NCBI GenBank assembly: GCA_030445745.1
Contig: JASUTE010000017.1
Location: 1 to 39,850 of the forward strand
Direction of reading: 5' to 3'
DNA length: 39,850 nucleotides
Source of the DNA: Candidatus Cloacimonadota bacterium
GTDB lineage: Bacteria; Cloacimonadota; Cloacimonadia; Cloacimonadales; TCS61
The notes under the pieces are model-generated. The model worked only from the letters and a program-made list of their open reading frames with translations, was not told the DNA's origin and did no database searches. Made by a program: the position numbers and the translations under genes. Below are positions 1-7,281 of the stretch, piece by piece (position 1 is the first letter of the stretch; the number at the start of each line of letters is the position of its first letter).

Positions 1-707
1 TATAACATCCCGCATTATTCTGCGACATTTATCGATCACAGTCCTCTCATAGCAAAAAATAGTTATTGTAAAAGTTGTGTCAAATAATTTCTTAAAAATT
101 AGTTGCAGATTAATAATTGCTAAGTTGTTAATAACATTTCTAAAAATTATGAATGTAATAAATACAAACTATCCGGCTGGTTAGATAAAGCGCGAAATCT
201 ATTCCAATACTTACCCCCTGAAAGCTCCTAGCTTATGTAGATTGTGTTACCGCTGATATAGAATAATTGCCTGGCAAAAATCAGCAATCTCCAGCAGCTC
301 CTCTAGCAATTTTGTTCGAACTGAAGAGGCTTGGGGGTACCAAATTTTGTCTGGACAATGGAGGTCAAACAACAAAGTAAAAGGGAATAGAAAACATTTT
401 TTTTACACATTAGAGTTGGATCAGTTTTTGGGGGACAACGTCATCACCTACTACAATACTTAATTGGCTGTTTAAAATATCAAGTAGGATGAAAGTATAC
501 GATATTTGTGAAAGCAGAGGTAGCGGAGTGATTCAGCTAGATGGGAAAGAGATTAAATTAGGTGGCAAGAAGAAATCTAGCTTTCTATCCATTGATTTAA
601 TACTAAACAACCTCTGACCTATCAGATCTGTAATGAAGAGAACTAAACTGCAAAATTTGTAGTATCTTGAAATGTTAGACTACCTGAGATTTTTCATATT
701 TTAGTAG
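1..707. other. Long region with no convincing gene
   Basis: I see no gene here that I can support. One frame on the plus strand is stop-free from about 257 to 460 but has no start codon or ribosome site. A 42-codon ATG frame at 489-617 lacks a Shine-Dalgarno sequence and resembles nothing I recognise. The sequence is AT-rich and irregular, and may be decayed coding DNA. It ends where the duplicated promoter element begins. Confidence 0.5.
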
Positions 708-755
708 TTTTAAGAATGACTTATAATCTGTAACTTTGATTTTTTCTTGACATCT
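708..755 (+). repeat. 48-nt promoter-associated direct repeat, copy 1
   Basis: This stretch matches 3231-3278 at 47 of 48 positions; the only difference is C at 720 against T at 3243. It includes the -35 hexamer TTGACA (747-752) and about 39 nt upstream, but not the -10 region, which differs between copies. This copy lies upstream of the 63-residue peptide gene. Conservation upstream of and through the -35 box suggests an activator or UP-type element rather than chance. No coding role is visible. Confidence 0.85.
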
Positions 756-774
756 CTTCTTTTTTATTTATCTT
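747..774 (+). promoter_or_regulatory. Promoter of the 63-residue peptide gene
   Basis: TTGACA at 747-752 and TATCTT at 769-774 are separated by 16 nt, a sigma-70-type arrangement. The expected start of transcription is near 781, so the RNA would begin almost exactly at the GGGCT/AGCCC hairpin at 785-798. The -35 lies inside the duplicated 48-nt element. The -10 match is imperfect. Confidence 0.5.
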
Positions 775-784
775 CCATTCAAAA

Positions 785-798
785 GGGCTAGTAAGCCC
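785..798 (+). promoter_or_regulatory. 5'-terminal hairpin in the peptide-gene leader
   Basis: GGGCT (785-789) and AGCCC (794-798) pair perfectly around a 4-nt loop. If transcription starts near 781, this hairpin sits at the very 5' end of the message, where such stems are known to protect mRNA from 5'-dependent decay. It has no U-tract, so it is not a terminator. The strong ribosome site of the peptide gene follows at 815-824. Confidence 0.4.
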
Positions 799-830
799 GG
801 AAAATAAAATATGAGGGGAGGTGAATAAAC

Positions 831-1022
831 ATGACTAAAGAAGAACAACAAAAAGAAATAGGGCAAATAATCTTGTCCGCAGCTGAAAAGGTGTATAAAA
901 AAGGAATGACCAAAGAACAACTTGCAGAAGAACTGTTTCCTGGCATGGTATATGAAAAACTTCCAGATTGGGCTAGAAGACTTATTATAGCACTACTAAA
1001 GTGGCTTATAGGTGAATTGTAG
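831..1022 (+). CDS. Small protein of 63 residues with a hydrophobic, amphipathic C-terminus
   Basis: I do not recognise this protein. The ATG has a strong ribosome site, GGGGAGGTGA at 815-824, which with the promoter upstream makes it a credible gene despite its size. Residues 1-40 are charged and helical, rich in Lys, Glu and Gln, and include KGMTKEQLAEELFPGM, which looks like a small helix-turn-helix segment or simple helical hairpin. The last 20 residues, PDWARRLIIALLKWLIGEL, form a Trp- and Leu-rich helix with basic residues, likely to bind a membrane surface or pack in a bundle. There is no signal peptide. It lies alone, 150 nt ahead of a lipoprotein gene that seems to have its own promoter. 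A membrane-active peptide, a toxin-like peptide and a small regulator are all possible; I cannot choose between them. Confidence 0.6.
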   Translation: MTKEEQQKEIGQIILSAAEKVYKKGMTKEQLAEELFPGMVYEKLPDWARRLIIALLKWLIGEL

Positions 1023-1084
1023 TAGAAAATCAGTAAGTAGTAAAAAAATTGCTTAAAAAGATACAAAACTAAGTTAATTCCGGG

Positions 1085-1111
1085 TTGGCGGTTAATTTTG
1101 CTCTCTATAAT
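1085..1111 (+). promoter_or_regulatory. Possible promoter of the aspartyl-protease lipoprotein gene
   Basis: A perfect -10 hexamer TATAAT (1106-1111) is preceded by TTGGCG (1085-1090) with a 15-nt spacer, slightly short. The start would be near 1118, giving a leader of about 55 nt before the ATG at 1173. It would let this gene be transcribed independently of the peptide gene. Confidence 0.35.
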
Positions 1112-1172
1112 GTTTAATTTATGCATATATTTTTTGAATAAATAATAAGTATAGATAACCCTGGAGGACAAT

Positions 1173-3077
1173 ATGAAGTTAACAAGATGGTATTTATCGG
1201 TAGTCTTAGTAATCTTTGCTTTCTTTTTTACACAATGTTCTCTTGTAAAACCAACACCGGAAAGCATGAATTATGAGCAAACAGACGAAGATTATACAGA
1301 AATTCTTGAGAAACATATTGAAGCGGTTGGTGGTAAAGAGAATATCGCCAAAATAGAGAATATTTATTATCGTTATGATTTCAAAGGTATGGGAATGGAA
1401 GGAACTACTGAAAACTGGTATCAAGGAGATTCTTTATATAGATATGAAGACCGTTTTGGCAAGGAAATAGATATAGATATTGTTAACAACAATAAAAGTT
1501 GGGAAATTAAACCTAATGGCATAATTTATGAGGATACAGTAAAAAGTATATCAGGCGACAGGCTTTTTTTCTCATTTCAATATATATATCCTGAAACAAA
1601 TAACGCGAAATATGTAAGAGGTAAACAAGTAAATGAGGATGGCAGAGACTTAGTTCCAATTATAATCACTCCTGAAAATGATTCATCTATTGTCTTACTT
1701 ATTGACCCAAAAACTTATCTTGTTTATAAGATAAAACGATTAGATGAAGGAATAGTACTGTCAACCACTTTGAGTGATTATCGTGAAGTAGAGGGAGTAA
1801 AGATTCCTTATAAGTTAAAAAGCATATACGGCGTGAGCCTTTTTAAGTTCACAGAAATTCTAAAAAATGTAAAAATAAATCAGACTTATCCTGACAGTCT
1901 TTTTCTGCCGCCTGAAAATATTGCGAAGAAATATGAATTCAAGAATAATGTTGGTTACGCAGAAATTCCTTTTGAGTTTATACAGGATAAAATCCTATTA
2001 CTTAAAGCCTCTATTAATAACAATCCTTCTGAATACTTCCTCCTTGATACAGGAGCCAGTTCTACATTTATTGACCTGGGTTACATAAAAAGTTTAGGAC
2101 TTTCTACCAAAGGTAAAATTCCCATCCTTGGTGCTTCTATAGAAACTGAGATGGTAGATTTGGATTTATTTTCGTTACCCGGTTTAAACATAAAAAATAT
2201 AACTTTAAATGCTATGGAATTTCCAAAAGAGATCCAGCTTTCTGATAAAAGGATAGTTGGTATCCTTGGTGGTGACATATTGTCAATGTTTGTATTTAAT
2301 ATTAATTTTGATAAAAAACTTATTACTCTTTATGACAAAGAAAAATTTGAGTACAAAGGTAATGGAGAAATATTAGATATTTCAATAGCTTCCAATACAC
2401 CCATTATTAAAGCTTGTCTTAATGATACTATCTGCGGTAATTTTGCCATTGATATGGGTTATGCAGGAAGACTGCTCCTTATTGGAGAAATTCTTCATAA
2501 ATGTAACCTTATAGAACATAAGGATAACTTTGTCAAAACTGAAGCATTAGGGGCTGGTGGTAAAGTTGATCTATATAATACTCGAATAGGTAAAATGAAG
2601 ATTGGATCATTCCTAATTGAAGATATACCCATCGGATTCGTAACTGAAACACCTACTGGCTTTATATCCATTGTAGATGCTGCAGAAGAGAAAAGCCCTA
2701 AAACTGATGGTAATATAGGGTCTCAATTGTTATCGCGCTTTAATATATATTTAGATTATCAAGGAAAGAAAATCATTCTTGAAAAAAACAGCAATTTTGG
2801 GAAACCCTTCGTAATAGATAAATCTGGAATGATAGTTATCAAGAAAGAAAATAAGTTTATAATAAAGCAAGTTATTGAAAATACCCCCGCATCTGAGGTG
2901 GGATTGAAAGAAAAAGACGAACTTATCAAGATAAATGGTAAGCCTGCTTCTAACTATACCTTATCAGAGATTACAAAACTTCTAAAAGGAAATGCAGGAG
3001 AGAGAATTGACTTGGTAATTAAAAGAGGCAGAAAAAAGATGGAATTCAGCTTAATTTTACGAGAATATATCAAATAA
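1173..3077 (+). CDS. Putative lipoprotein with retropepsin-like aspartyl protease and PDZ domains
   Basis: The 634-residue product begins with a hydrophobic signal ending in a cysteine (FFFTQC, Cys22), an imperfect lipobox, so it is probably a lipid-anchored envelope protein. Residues ~35-235 resemble the LolA/outer-membrane-lipoprotein-sorting fold often found ahead of such proteases. Residues ~265-535 are a retropepsin-like double domain: the first half carries the catalytic DTGAS at Asp292, whereas the equivalent site in the second half reads DMGYA at Asp427, so the second Thr/Ser of the usual D-T/S-G is replaced by Met. A C-terminal PDZ domain (~540-634; motifs NTPASEVGLKEKDELIKING) probably binds substrate tails. 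Ribosome site CTGGAGGA lies just before the ATG. The fold is clear; the substrate is unknown, and activity depends on whether DMG can replace DTG or the enzyme pairs DTG sites as a dimer. Confidence 0.8.
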   Translation: MKLTRWYLSVVLVIFAFFFTQCSLVKPTPESMNYEQTDEDYTEILEKHIEAVGGKENIAKIENIYYRYDFKGMGMEGTTENWYQGDSLYRYEDRFGKEIDIDIVNNNKSWEIKPNGIIYEDTVKSISGDRLFFSFQYIYPETNNAKYVRGKQVNEDGRDLVPIIITPENDSSIVLLIDPKTYLVYKIKRLDEGIVLSTTLSDYREVEGVKIPYKLKSIYGVSLFKFTEILKNVKINQTYPDSLFLPPENIAKKYEFKNNVGYAEIPFEFIQDKILLLKASINNNPSEYFLLDTGASSTFIDLGYIKSLGLSTKGKIPILGASIETEMVDLDLFSLPGLNIKNITLNAMEFPKEIQLSDKRIVGILGGDILSMFVFNINFDKKLITLYDKEKFEYKGNGEILDISIASNTPIIKACLNDTICGNFAIDMGYAGRLLLIGEILHKCNLIEHKDNFVKTEALGAGGKVDLYNTRIGKMKIGSFLIEDIPIGFVTETPTGFISIVDAAEEKSPKTDGNIGSQLLSRFNIYLDYQGKKIILEKNSNFGKPFVIDKSGMIVIKKENKFIIKQVIENTPASEVGLKEKDELIKINGKPASNYTLSEITKLLKGNAGERIDLVIKRGRKKMEFSLILREYIK

Positions 3078-3096
3078 AAAAGGATTCCGGCCTTTT
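3078..3096 (+). terminator. Weak hairpin after the aspartyl-protease gene
   Basis: AAAAGG (3078-3083) pairs with CCTTTT (3091-3096) around a 7-nt loop directly after the stop codon. The stem is short and AT-rich, and the run of T is part of the stem. A T-rich stretch follows only at ~3160-3178. It may be a weak intrinsic terminator; low confidence. Confidence 0.3.
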
Positions 3097-3230
3097 AAAG
3101 AGATAGGATCAAAACCATAAAGGAAAATGATATTACAAAAGAGATAAAAGTCTAATCCCTTTCTTTTATTTTTTTGCTCAATGTTCAATTGAAATATTTT
3201 CAACTTTTTTCTAGAGTGTTCAGGAAGGAT

Positions 3231-3278
3231 TTTTAAGAATGATTTATAATCTGTAACTTTGATTTTTTCTTGACATCT
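3231..3278 (+). repeat. 48-nt promoter-associated direct repeat, copy 2
   Basis: This is the second copy of the element at 708-755, with one substitution. It carries the -35 hexamer TTGACA of the following lipoprotein gene. In this copy GATT-TAT-AATC (3241-3251) is a perfect small palindrome; in copy 1 the substitution breaks one base of it. This could be a binding site for a shared regulator. Confidence 0.85.
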
Positions 3279-3299
3279 ATTTTTTATATCTCTTATTTA
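3270..3299 (+). promoter_or_regulatory. Promoter of the metallopeptidase-like lipoprotein gene
   Basis: TTGACA (3270-3275) and TATTTA (3294-3299) are separated by 18 nt. The same -35, spacer length and -10 are found ahead of the sigma-54 activator gene at 32423-32452, which supports reading it as a real promoter. The start is expected near 3306, about 38 nt before the ATG at 3344. Confidence 0.55.
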
Positions 3300-3343
3300 T
3301 AATGACAAAAAAGGGTTTCTAAAAAAATTATTAGGATGATAAA

Positions 3344-4684
3344 ATGGTTAAAGCACCATTAACACAAAAAACAAGCAGAGATTATCTCGTAAGATGCAAA
3401 CAAGAGCCTCAGCTTAAAGTGAAACCTAAGATTGTACATAGAAAAGCAAAGATATTCTCTACACTCATCTTGATTGGCTTACTATTGGGCTGTTCAGTAA
3501 TTAGACCTCAATCTAAGCCAGTTGCCACGAAAACAGAAAACAAAAAAGATACTGCAAACCTTAGAGAGTTCTGTGAATATCTTGCTAAAGCTGGTCTAGT
3601 AAAAAGCTGGAAGGAATTTACAGAGGTACCATTCGTTTTTGAAATTACCGACGAACAGGATACCCCTGCTTCCTATAGTTGGCTGGTTATAAAACTTGAT
3701 GGAAATTCATTTATGGTGCAAACAGACTCCTTGGGAATGGCTAGTTTACGGTTTGATGAAAAAATGCTCCGGCAAAATCCCAATGTTATGACATTAGATC
3801 CCTCAAAATTACTGAAATTTAACTTTGCTATATTATTCCCATTAGGAGGAGCCACAGAACTAAATGTCGTAGAGTTACATGAACTTACACGAGTATGGGC
3901 AGGTAATGACCTTTTATATTATCCGCAGGAAAATGATATTTTAGTGTCAGAACTGCAGAATAATCTTCCTTTAATGCGAAATGCAATCGAATCTGTACTG
4001 GGTATTTCAGCTATACCTTATGGAATTGTATTATGTAATACACACAAACCTATTATTCTTTCACGGAATCAGGCTAATATTAATGGTCAACGTTATTCCC
4101 TATGGCCAATTTCTCTTCTTGATGACGGCCCAGAAGATTATTACTTGGCTGTAATTCATGAATGGACCGAATCTACTCTCAATAAAGCAATTTCTTTCTC
4201 AGATGACCGTATGCGTTGGGTAACTGATGGCATATCTGAGTATATTTCTCTGGAATTTGCCCGAAGTTTAAGTCAAGCAAAACGGGATTCCATTAACCTT
4301 ACATCAGTCCTAAGTAAGAGATTTTCTAGCTACAATGGCTTTGTTAATCAGCTTCTGAAAGAAGGTGAGACCGAATTAGAGTTTGATTTAGTGGGTTGGA
4401 CATCGGTTAGTGCCGAGCATCCAATAGCAGAACCTGATGTGGTAGGCTATGGACTTGGGCTTTATTTTTGGACAAGCCTAGCTGAAGAACTTGGAGTAGA
4501 AATTATTCACAATTTTCTGGAAGGAGCTAAGAATTTGGAGAACCCAACTGGCGATGATCTTGTAGGTTTGCTTGCTAGTTTAACAGGGAAAGACATCAGA
4601 AAAATGCTAACCAATTTTGATTTACTTGATATAAAAAGAAAGATTGAGCTAATTTCAGATGAACTGAAGCTGGAATTGGAATAA
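3344..4684 (+). CDS. Lipoprotein with a degenerate gluzincin metallopeptidase-like motif
   Basis: The 446-residue product has a good lipobox (GLLLGC, Cys50), but 36 mostly basic residues lie before the hydrophobic stretch. The GTG at 3419 would give a normal 25-residue signal, but lacks a clear ribosome site; AGGA precedes the ATG at 3344, so I keep that start with doubt. Residues 272-299 read HEWTE followed by WVTDGISEY. This is the layout of gluzincin peptidases (HExxH, then W-x2-G-x2-EY with the third zinc ligand Glu299), but the second His is Glu276. An HELTR sequence occurs earlier, in another context. The protein may therefore be a non-catalytic or altered member of a peptidase-MA-like family. 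Its promoter contains the duplicated 48-nt element. Function unknown. Confidence 0.7.
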   Translation: MVKAPLTQKTSRDYLVRCKQEPQLKVKPKIVHRKAKIFSTLILIGLLLGCSVIRPQSKPVATKTENKKDTANLREFCEYLAKAGLVKSWKEFTEVPFVFEITDEQDTPASYSWLVIKLDGNSFMVQTDSLGMASLRFDEKMLRQNPNVMTLDPSKLLKFNFAILFPLGGATELNVVELHELTRVWAGNDLLYYPQENDILVSELQNNLPLMRNAIESVLGISAIPYGIVLCNTHKPIILSRNQANINGQRYSLWPISLLDDGPEDYYLAVIHEWTESTLNKAISFSDDRMRWVTDGISEYISLEFARSLSQAKRDSINLTSVLSKRFSSYNGFVNQLLKEGETELEFDLVGWTSVSAEHPIAEPDVVGYGLGLYFWTSLAEELGVEIIHNFLEGAKNLENPTGDDLVGLLASLTGKDIRKMLTNFDLLDIKRKIELISDELKLELE

Positions 4685-4884
4685 ATATGATAAGTAACCA
4701 CAATTTTACAAATTAACACTCTCTAGGCAAAATGAGTGTGTAATAAAATGCTTGTGTGATATACAAAAAATCCCCATCAGTGGTATAAGTCATTGATAAA
4801 AACTTTTTGGTGTAAATCAATTTCTCTGTGTAAGATTGCACCATTCAATATAAATTCATCTTCCTTTATGGCAGTCAAAAAAAA

Positions 4885-6009
4885 TTATAAGCTATAATTA
4901 ACTAAAGCGGGTTTCTGGGAACTAACAGCAGCTTTGAATTCCTGAACCAGAGAATCGAGTAATTCTTTTACAGAAATTATTTTATCTACTCTCCAGGCAT
5001 TGGCACCAGCAAAACTAAAACCATTGGCTAATTCACCAATTTTTGCTTTTAGAAGCGCATTTGCTATGCAATAAAGAGATGTTTTGAAATCGCAGGTTTT
5101 TAAACATTTCCAAGGACAGCTAAAAGGTTTCTTAATCCCTGCTTTTACATCTTTCAAAAAGTCGTTTATTATAGCTCGTCCCGGCATTCCGACTGGACTT
5201 TGTATAATGACGATATCTTCTTTTTTACAATTAATATATTGTTTTTTGAATTTGATATCGGCGTCACATTCCTTGGTAGCTACAAAACGCGTACCCATTT
5301 GCACACCACTTGCTCCCAGATTCAAAAATTTGTTAATGTCTGCACCAGTGTAAACGCCACCGGCTGCTATAACCGGAATTTTTTTCTTGTATTTTTCCTC
5401 ATATTTTTCCAAGGCAGAGCAGACAGTTGGAATTATATTTTCCAAACTATATTCTGGGTTATTAATCTGTTCCGGTTTGAAACCTAAATGGCCACCTGCT
5501 AGGGGTCCTTCTACTACGACTGCATCTGGGATATAGGAAAAATGTTTGTCCCAGGTTTTGAAAATAAGGTTAGCAGCCCGCTCAGAAGAAATTATGGGCA
5601 CTATTTTGGTGTTGGCTTTCATTATATCGACTGCAGTAATTCCGGCTGGCAGTTTCAAAGGCAACCCAGCTCCTAGAAAAAGAATATCTATCTTTTCTTC
5701 CAAAGCTATTCTTACCATATCACTAAAGTCGGAAGTTGCCACCATTATGTTAAGGCCGATTATGCCATCAGTTAATTTTCGTGCTTTGCGTATCTCCCGG
5801 CGTAGCGCTAATTTATTGTCCTCTTTATAAGTTTGCTGCGAGCGGTTATTTAGCATTCCTAACCCTACTGAAGATATGACGCCAATGCCACCAGCATTGG
5901 CTACAGCCGAGGCTAAGCCAGACAGAGATATTCCTACCCCCATCCCTCCTTGTATTATTGGCAGTCTTGCTACCAAGTCTCCTATTCTTAATTCGGGTAT
6001 TTTACTCAT
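4885..6009 (-). CDS. Nitronate monooxygenase / FabK-like flavoprotein
   Basis: The 374-residue protein matches the nitronate monooxygenase (2-nitropropane dioxygenase) family, FMN-dependent TIM barrels that oxidise alkyl nitronates; relatives include the enoyl-ACP reductase FabK. The N-terminus LPIIQGGMGVGIS is the family's FMN-binding start, and EGPLAGGHLGF contains the conserved catalytic-position His. AAGGVYTGADI and GASGVQMGTRFVATKEC are the phosphate-binding loops. Near the C-terminus lies CPWKCLKTCDFKTSLYC, a four-Cys cluster (C-x3-C-x3-C-x7-C) that could bind metal; then comes FSFAGANAWRV, typical of the anaerobe branch of the family. Ribosome site GGAGGAGCA precedes the ATG. It lies 56 nt downstream of the TetR gene, and an inverted-repeat operator fills the gap. 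True substrate uncertain. Confidence 0.82.
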   Translation of the reverse strand: MSKIPELRIGDLVARLPIIQGGMGVGISLSGLASAVANAGGIGVISSVGLGMLNNRSQQTYKEDNKLALRREIRKARKLTDGIIGLNIMVATSDFSDMVRIALEEKIDILFLGAGLPLKLPAGITAVDIMKANTKIVPIISSERAANLIFKTWDKHFSYIPDAVVVEGPLAGGHLGFKPEQINNPEYSLENIIPTVCSALEKYEEKYKKKIPVIAAGGVYTGADINKFLNLGASGVQMGTRFVATKECDADIKFKKQYINCKKEDIVIIQSPVGMPGRAIINDFLKDVKAGIKKPFSCPWKCLKTCDFKTSLYCIANALLKAKIGELANGFSFAGANAWRVDKIISVKELLDSLVQEFKAAVSSQKPALVNYSL

Positions 6010-6022
6010 TGCTCCTCCGTAT

Positions 6023-6052
6023 TTTCGACCATTTTGGTTTTTCCGGTCGAAA
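6023..6052. promoter_or_regulatory. Inverted-repeat operator between the TetR and flavoprotein genes
   Basis: TTTCGACC (6023-6030) and GGTCGAAA (6045-6052) form a perfect 8-bp inverted repeat with a 14-nt centre. The half-site, extended as TTTCGACCATT, occurs again on the other strand ahead of the TetR gene (6682 down to 6672). That placement is what an autoregulating TetR repressor would use. No U-tract follows, so it is not a terminator. Confidence 0.65.
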
Positions 6053-6065
6053 TAAATGTAAAAAA

Positions 6066-6638
6066 TTAATCTCTCACTTCGATTCCTTTAAAAATAATCT
6101 CCATCATTCGCTGACTGTCTCTTTCCAAGTCTATCTCTTTTTGTAAAAACAGAGGATACTCTAAACCCTTAATTGCAATAGCTATCATCCGTACTACTAC
6201 ATCAACATCACAAGGAGTGAAGATATTTTTTTGGATTCCTTCATTAATTATGTTGTTAAGTATTTGATTTTCGAAATTATAGAAATCTTCCTTTACCTGT
6301 TCGATGAAAAGATAGTGGTCCAGATATTCATTGCTAAGTGATTCATAATAGTTGCTAAGCTGCTTCAGATGTAACATTCTAGTTCTTACGTACTGCATTA
6401 TCTTATCTTGAGGGCTGTATGCGTTTTCTATGCTTCGGTTCAATTTCTGGCGAAACTCGGCAAAATGTAAACCTACCATTTCAGCAAAGATATCTTCCTT
6501 GTTCTTGAAATAATAATACATAGTAGATTTGCTCATATAAGAGCGCTTGGCGATATCGTTCATGGTGGTTTTTTTGAAACCGTATTGAGCAATAAGTTCT
6601 TTGGTCGAGTCCAGAATTATCATTTTTTTCTTATCCAC
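6066..6638 (-). CDS. TetR-family transcriptional regulator
   Basis: This is a repressor of about 190 residues. I start it at the GTG at 6638 because a strong AGGAGGGG site lies 2 nt before it (6641-6648 on the plus strand); an in-frame ATG at 6689 would add 17 basic residues, have no ribosome site, and cover the upstream half-operator. The N-terminal helix-turn-helix is typical: TTMNDIAKRSYMSKSTMYYYFKNKED. The remaining ~140 residues form the ligand-binding helices with no recognisable specificity. It is first in a two-gene minus-strand unit with the flavoprotein. Half-sites GGTCGAAA upstream and the full inverted repeat downstream suggest it represses itself and the flavoprotein gene. The inducer is unknown, possibly a nitro or enoyl compound given the partner. 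Confidence 0.85.
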   Translation of the reverse strand: MDKKKMIILDSTKELIAQYGFKKTTMNDIAKRSYMSKSTMYYYFKNKEDIFAEMVGLHFAEFRQKLNRSIENAYSPQDKIMQYVRTRMLHLKQLSNYYESLSNEYLDHYLFIEQVKEDFYNFENQILNNIINEGIQKNIFTPCDVDVVVRMIAIAIKGLEYPLFLQKEIDLERDSQRMMEIIFKGIEVRD

Positions 6639-6653
6639 GTCCCCTCCTGTTTG

Positions 6654-6682
6654 TTTAGTCCGCTTCCGTCTAATGGTCGAAA
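6654..6682. promoter_or_regulatory. Second, imperfect operator ahead of the TetR gene
   Basis: GGTCGAAA at 6675-6682 is identical to the half-site of the operator at 6023-6052. Its partner here is degenerate, TTTAGTCC at 6654-6661 (6 of 8), with a 13-nt centre. It lies just upstream of the TetR ribosome site, where a bound repressor would block expression. Confidence 0.45.
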
Positions 6683-6755
6683 ACGTCAAGCTTTATTTCA
6701 ATTTTTCTTTACGAATAAGAATAAAATTGTTTCAAAAAAAAATAATTGGAAATAG

Positions 6756-7247
6756 AAAATACTGTTAACTCCCACTAAAAGCCTTTCTATAGAGGGCAGA
6801 GAAAAATATGAATTAGGTTTAACTACTGTTTTGGAATTTCAGAAAAAGATCTGGCCACAGAGTTTTAGCCTAAATTATTCTACATTGTTTGCAGTAAAAA
6901 TTGGATCCTTATGGCATTTCAATACTCATAATTCAGCTTCAGTATAACTATCTCTACCCTTATTTATTTTAGGGGAAGAGCTTTGGAAAGAGCTTATGTC
7001 TGAAATAAAAGGTTATCCTGAAAAAAATATATCGAAAACTTGATAGATGCTCTCATCATCTCTACCTCCCCGCCATCAAAGATGCATTTCTGGTGCAATT
7101 GAACAGCGAAGAATGGTACTTACATCAGGTCAGGATTTCTCTTTTGGATATCAAAGCCATACCGATAAAAAAGTGAAACTATTCTTAACTGAAACCTTTA
7201 CATTCTCGGTATGCGAACCAACAGCAGTTTTGCATCTGAAAATCTAA
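6756..7247 (+). pseudogene. Possible decayed gene, perhaps an outer-membrane protein
   Basis: One plus-strand frame reads through this stretch with only three in-frame stops (TAA 6945, TGA 7041, TAG 7044), far fewer than expected for AT-rich noncoding DNA, and ends just before an intrinsic terminator. The translated pieces alternate polar and aromatic residues, for example LGLTTVLEFQKKIWPQSFSL and FGYQSHTDKKVKLFLTET, as beta-barrel strands do. No start codon with a ribosome site is visible at the 5' end. The last intact piece, from an ATG at 7047, follows two stops and has no ribosome site, so I do not call it a separate gene. The reading as a remnant is inference. Confidence 0.3.
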
Positions 7248-7251
7248 TGTT

Positions 7252-7281
7252 AAAAGCCCCGCTCAACACTGAGGGTTTTTT
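7252..7281 (+). terminator. Intrinsic terminator after the decayed gene
   Basis: CTCA (7262-7265) and TGAG (7270-7273) close a 4-nt loop, flanked by CCC/GG pairing with a bulge and an A-run opposite a run of six T (7276-7281). It comes 5 nt after the end of the decayed reading frame. It isolates polA from upstream transcription. Confidence 0.6.

Noticed and set aside
257-460. Stop-free plus-strand frame of 68 codons
   Set aside because: It has no start codon or ribosome site and no family resemblance. A neighbouring frame contains LDNGGQ, which briefly suggested an integrase core, but it is too short and ends at once.
489-617. 42-residue ATG frame
   Set aside because: There is no Shine-Dalgarno sequence and no recognisable content; one such frame in 700 nt is expected by chance.
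788-1267. 159-codon minus-strand frame opposite the small peptide gene
   Set aside because: It runs antisense to a gene with a strong ribosome site and covers the start of another gene; its translation is low-complexity Phe/Tyr/Ser typical of reverse AT-rich sequence.
4716-4739. ACACTC/GAGTGT hairpin between converging genes
   Set aside because: The stem is 6 bp with a 12-nt loop and has no T-run on either strand, so I do not call it a terminator.
6639-6689. N-terminal extension of the TetR protein to an ATG at 6689
   Set aside because: A GTG at 6638 has a near-perfect ribosome site, and the extension would translate across the half-operator.
7047-7247. 66-residue frame as an independent gene
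   Set aside because: Two stops lie directly before its ATG in the same frame and no ribosome site is seen; it reads better as the tail of a decayed gene.
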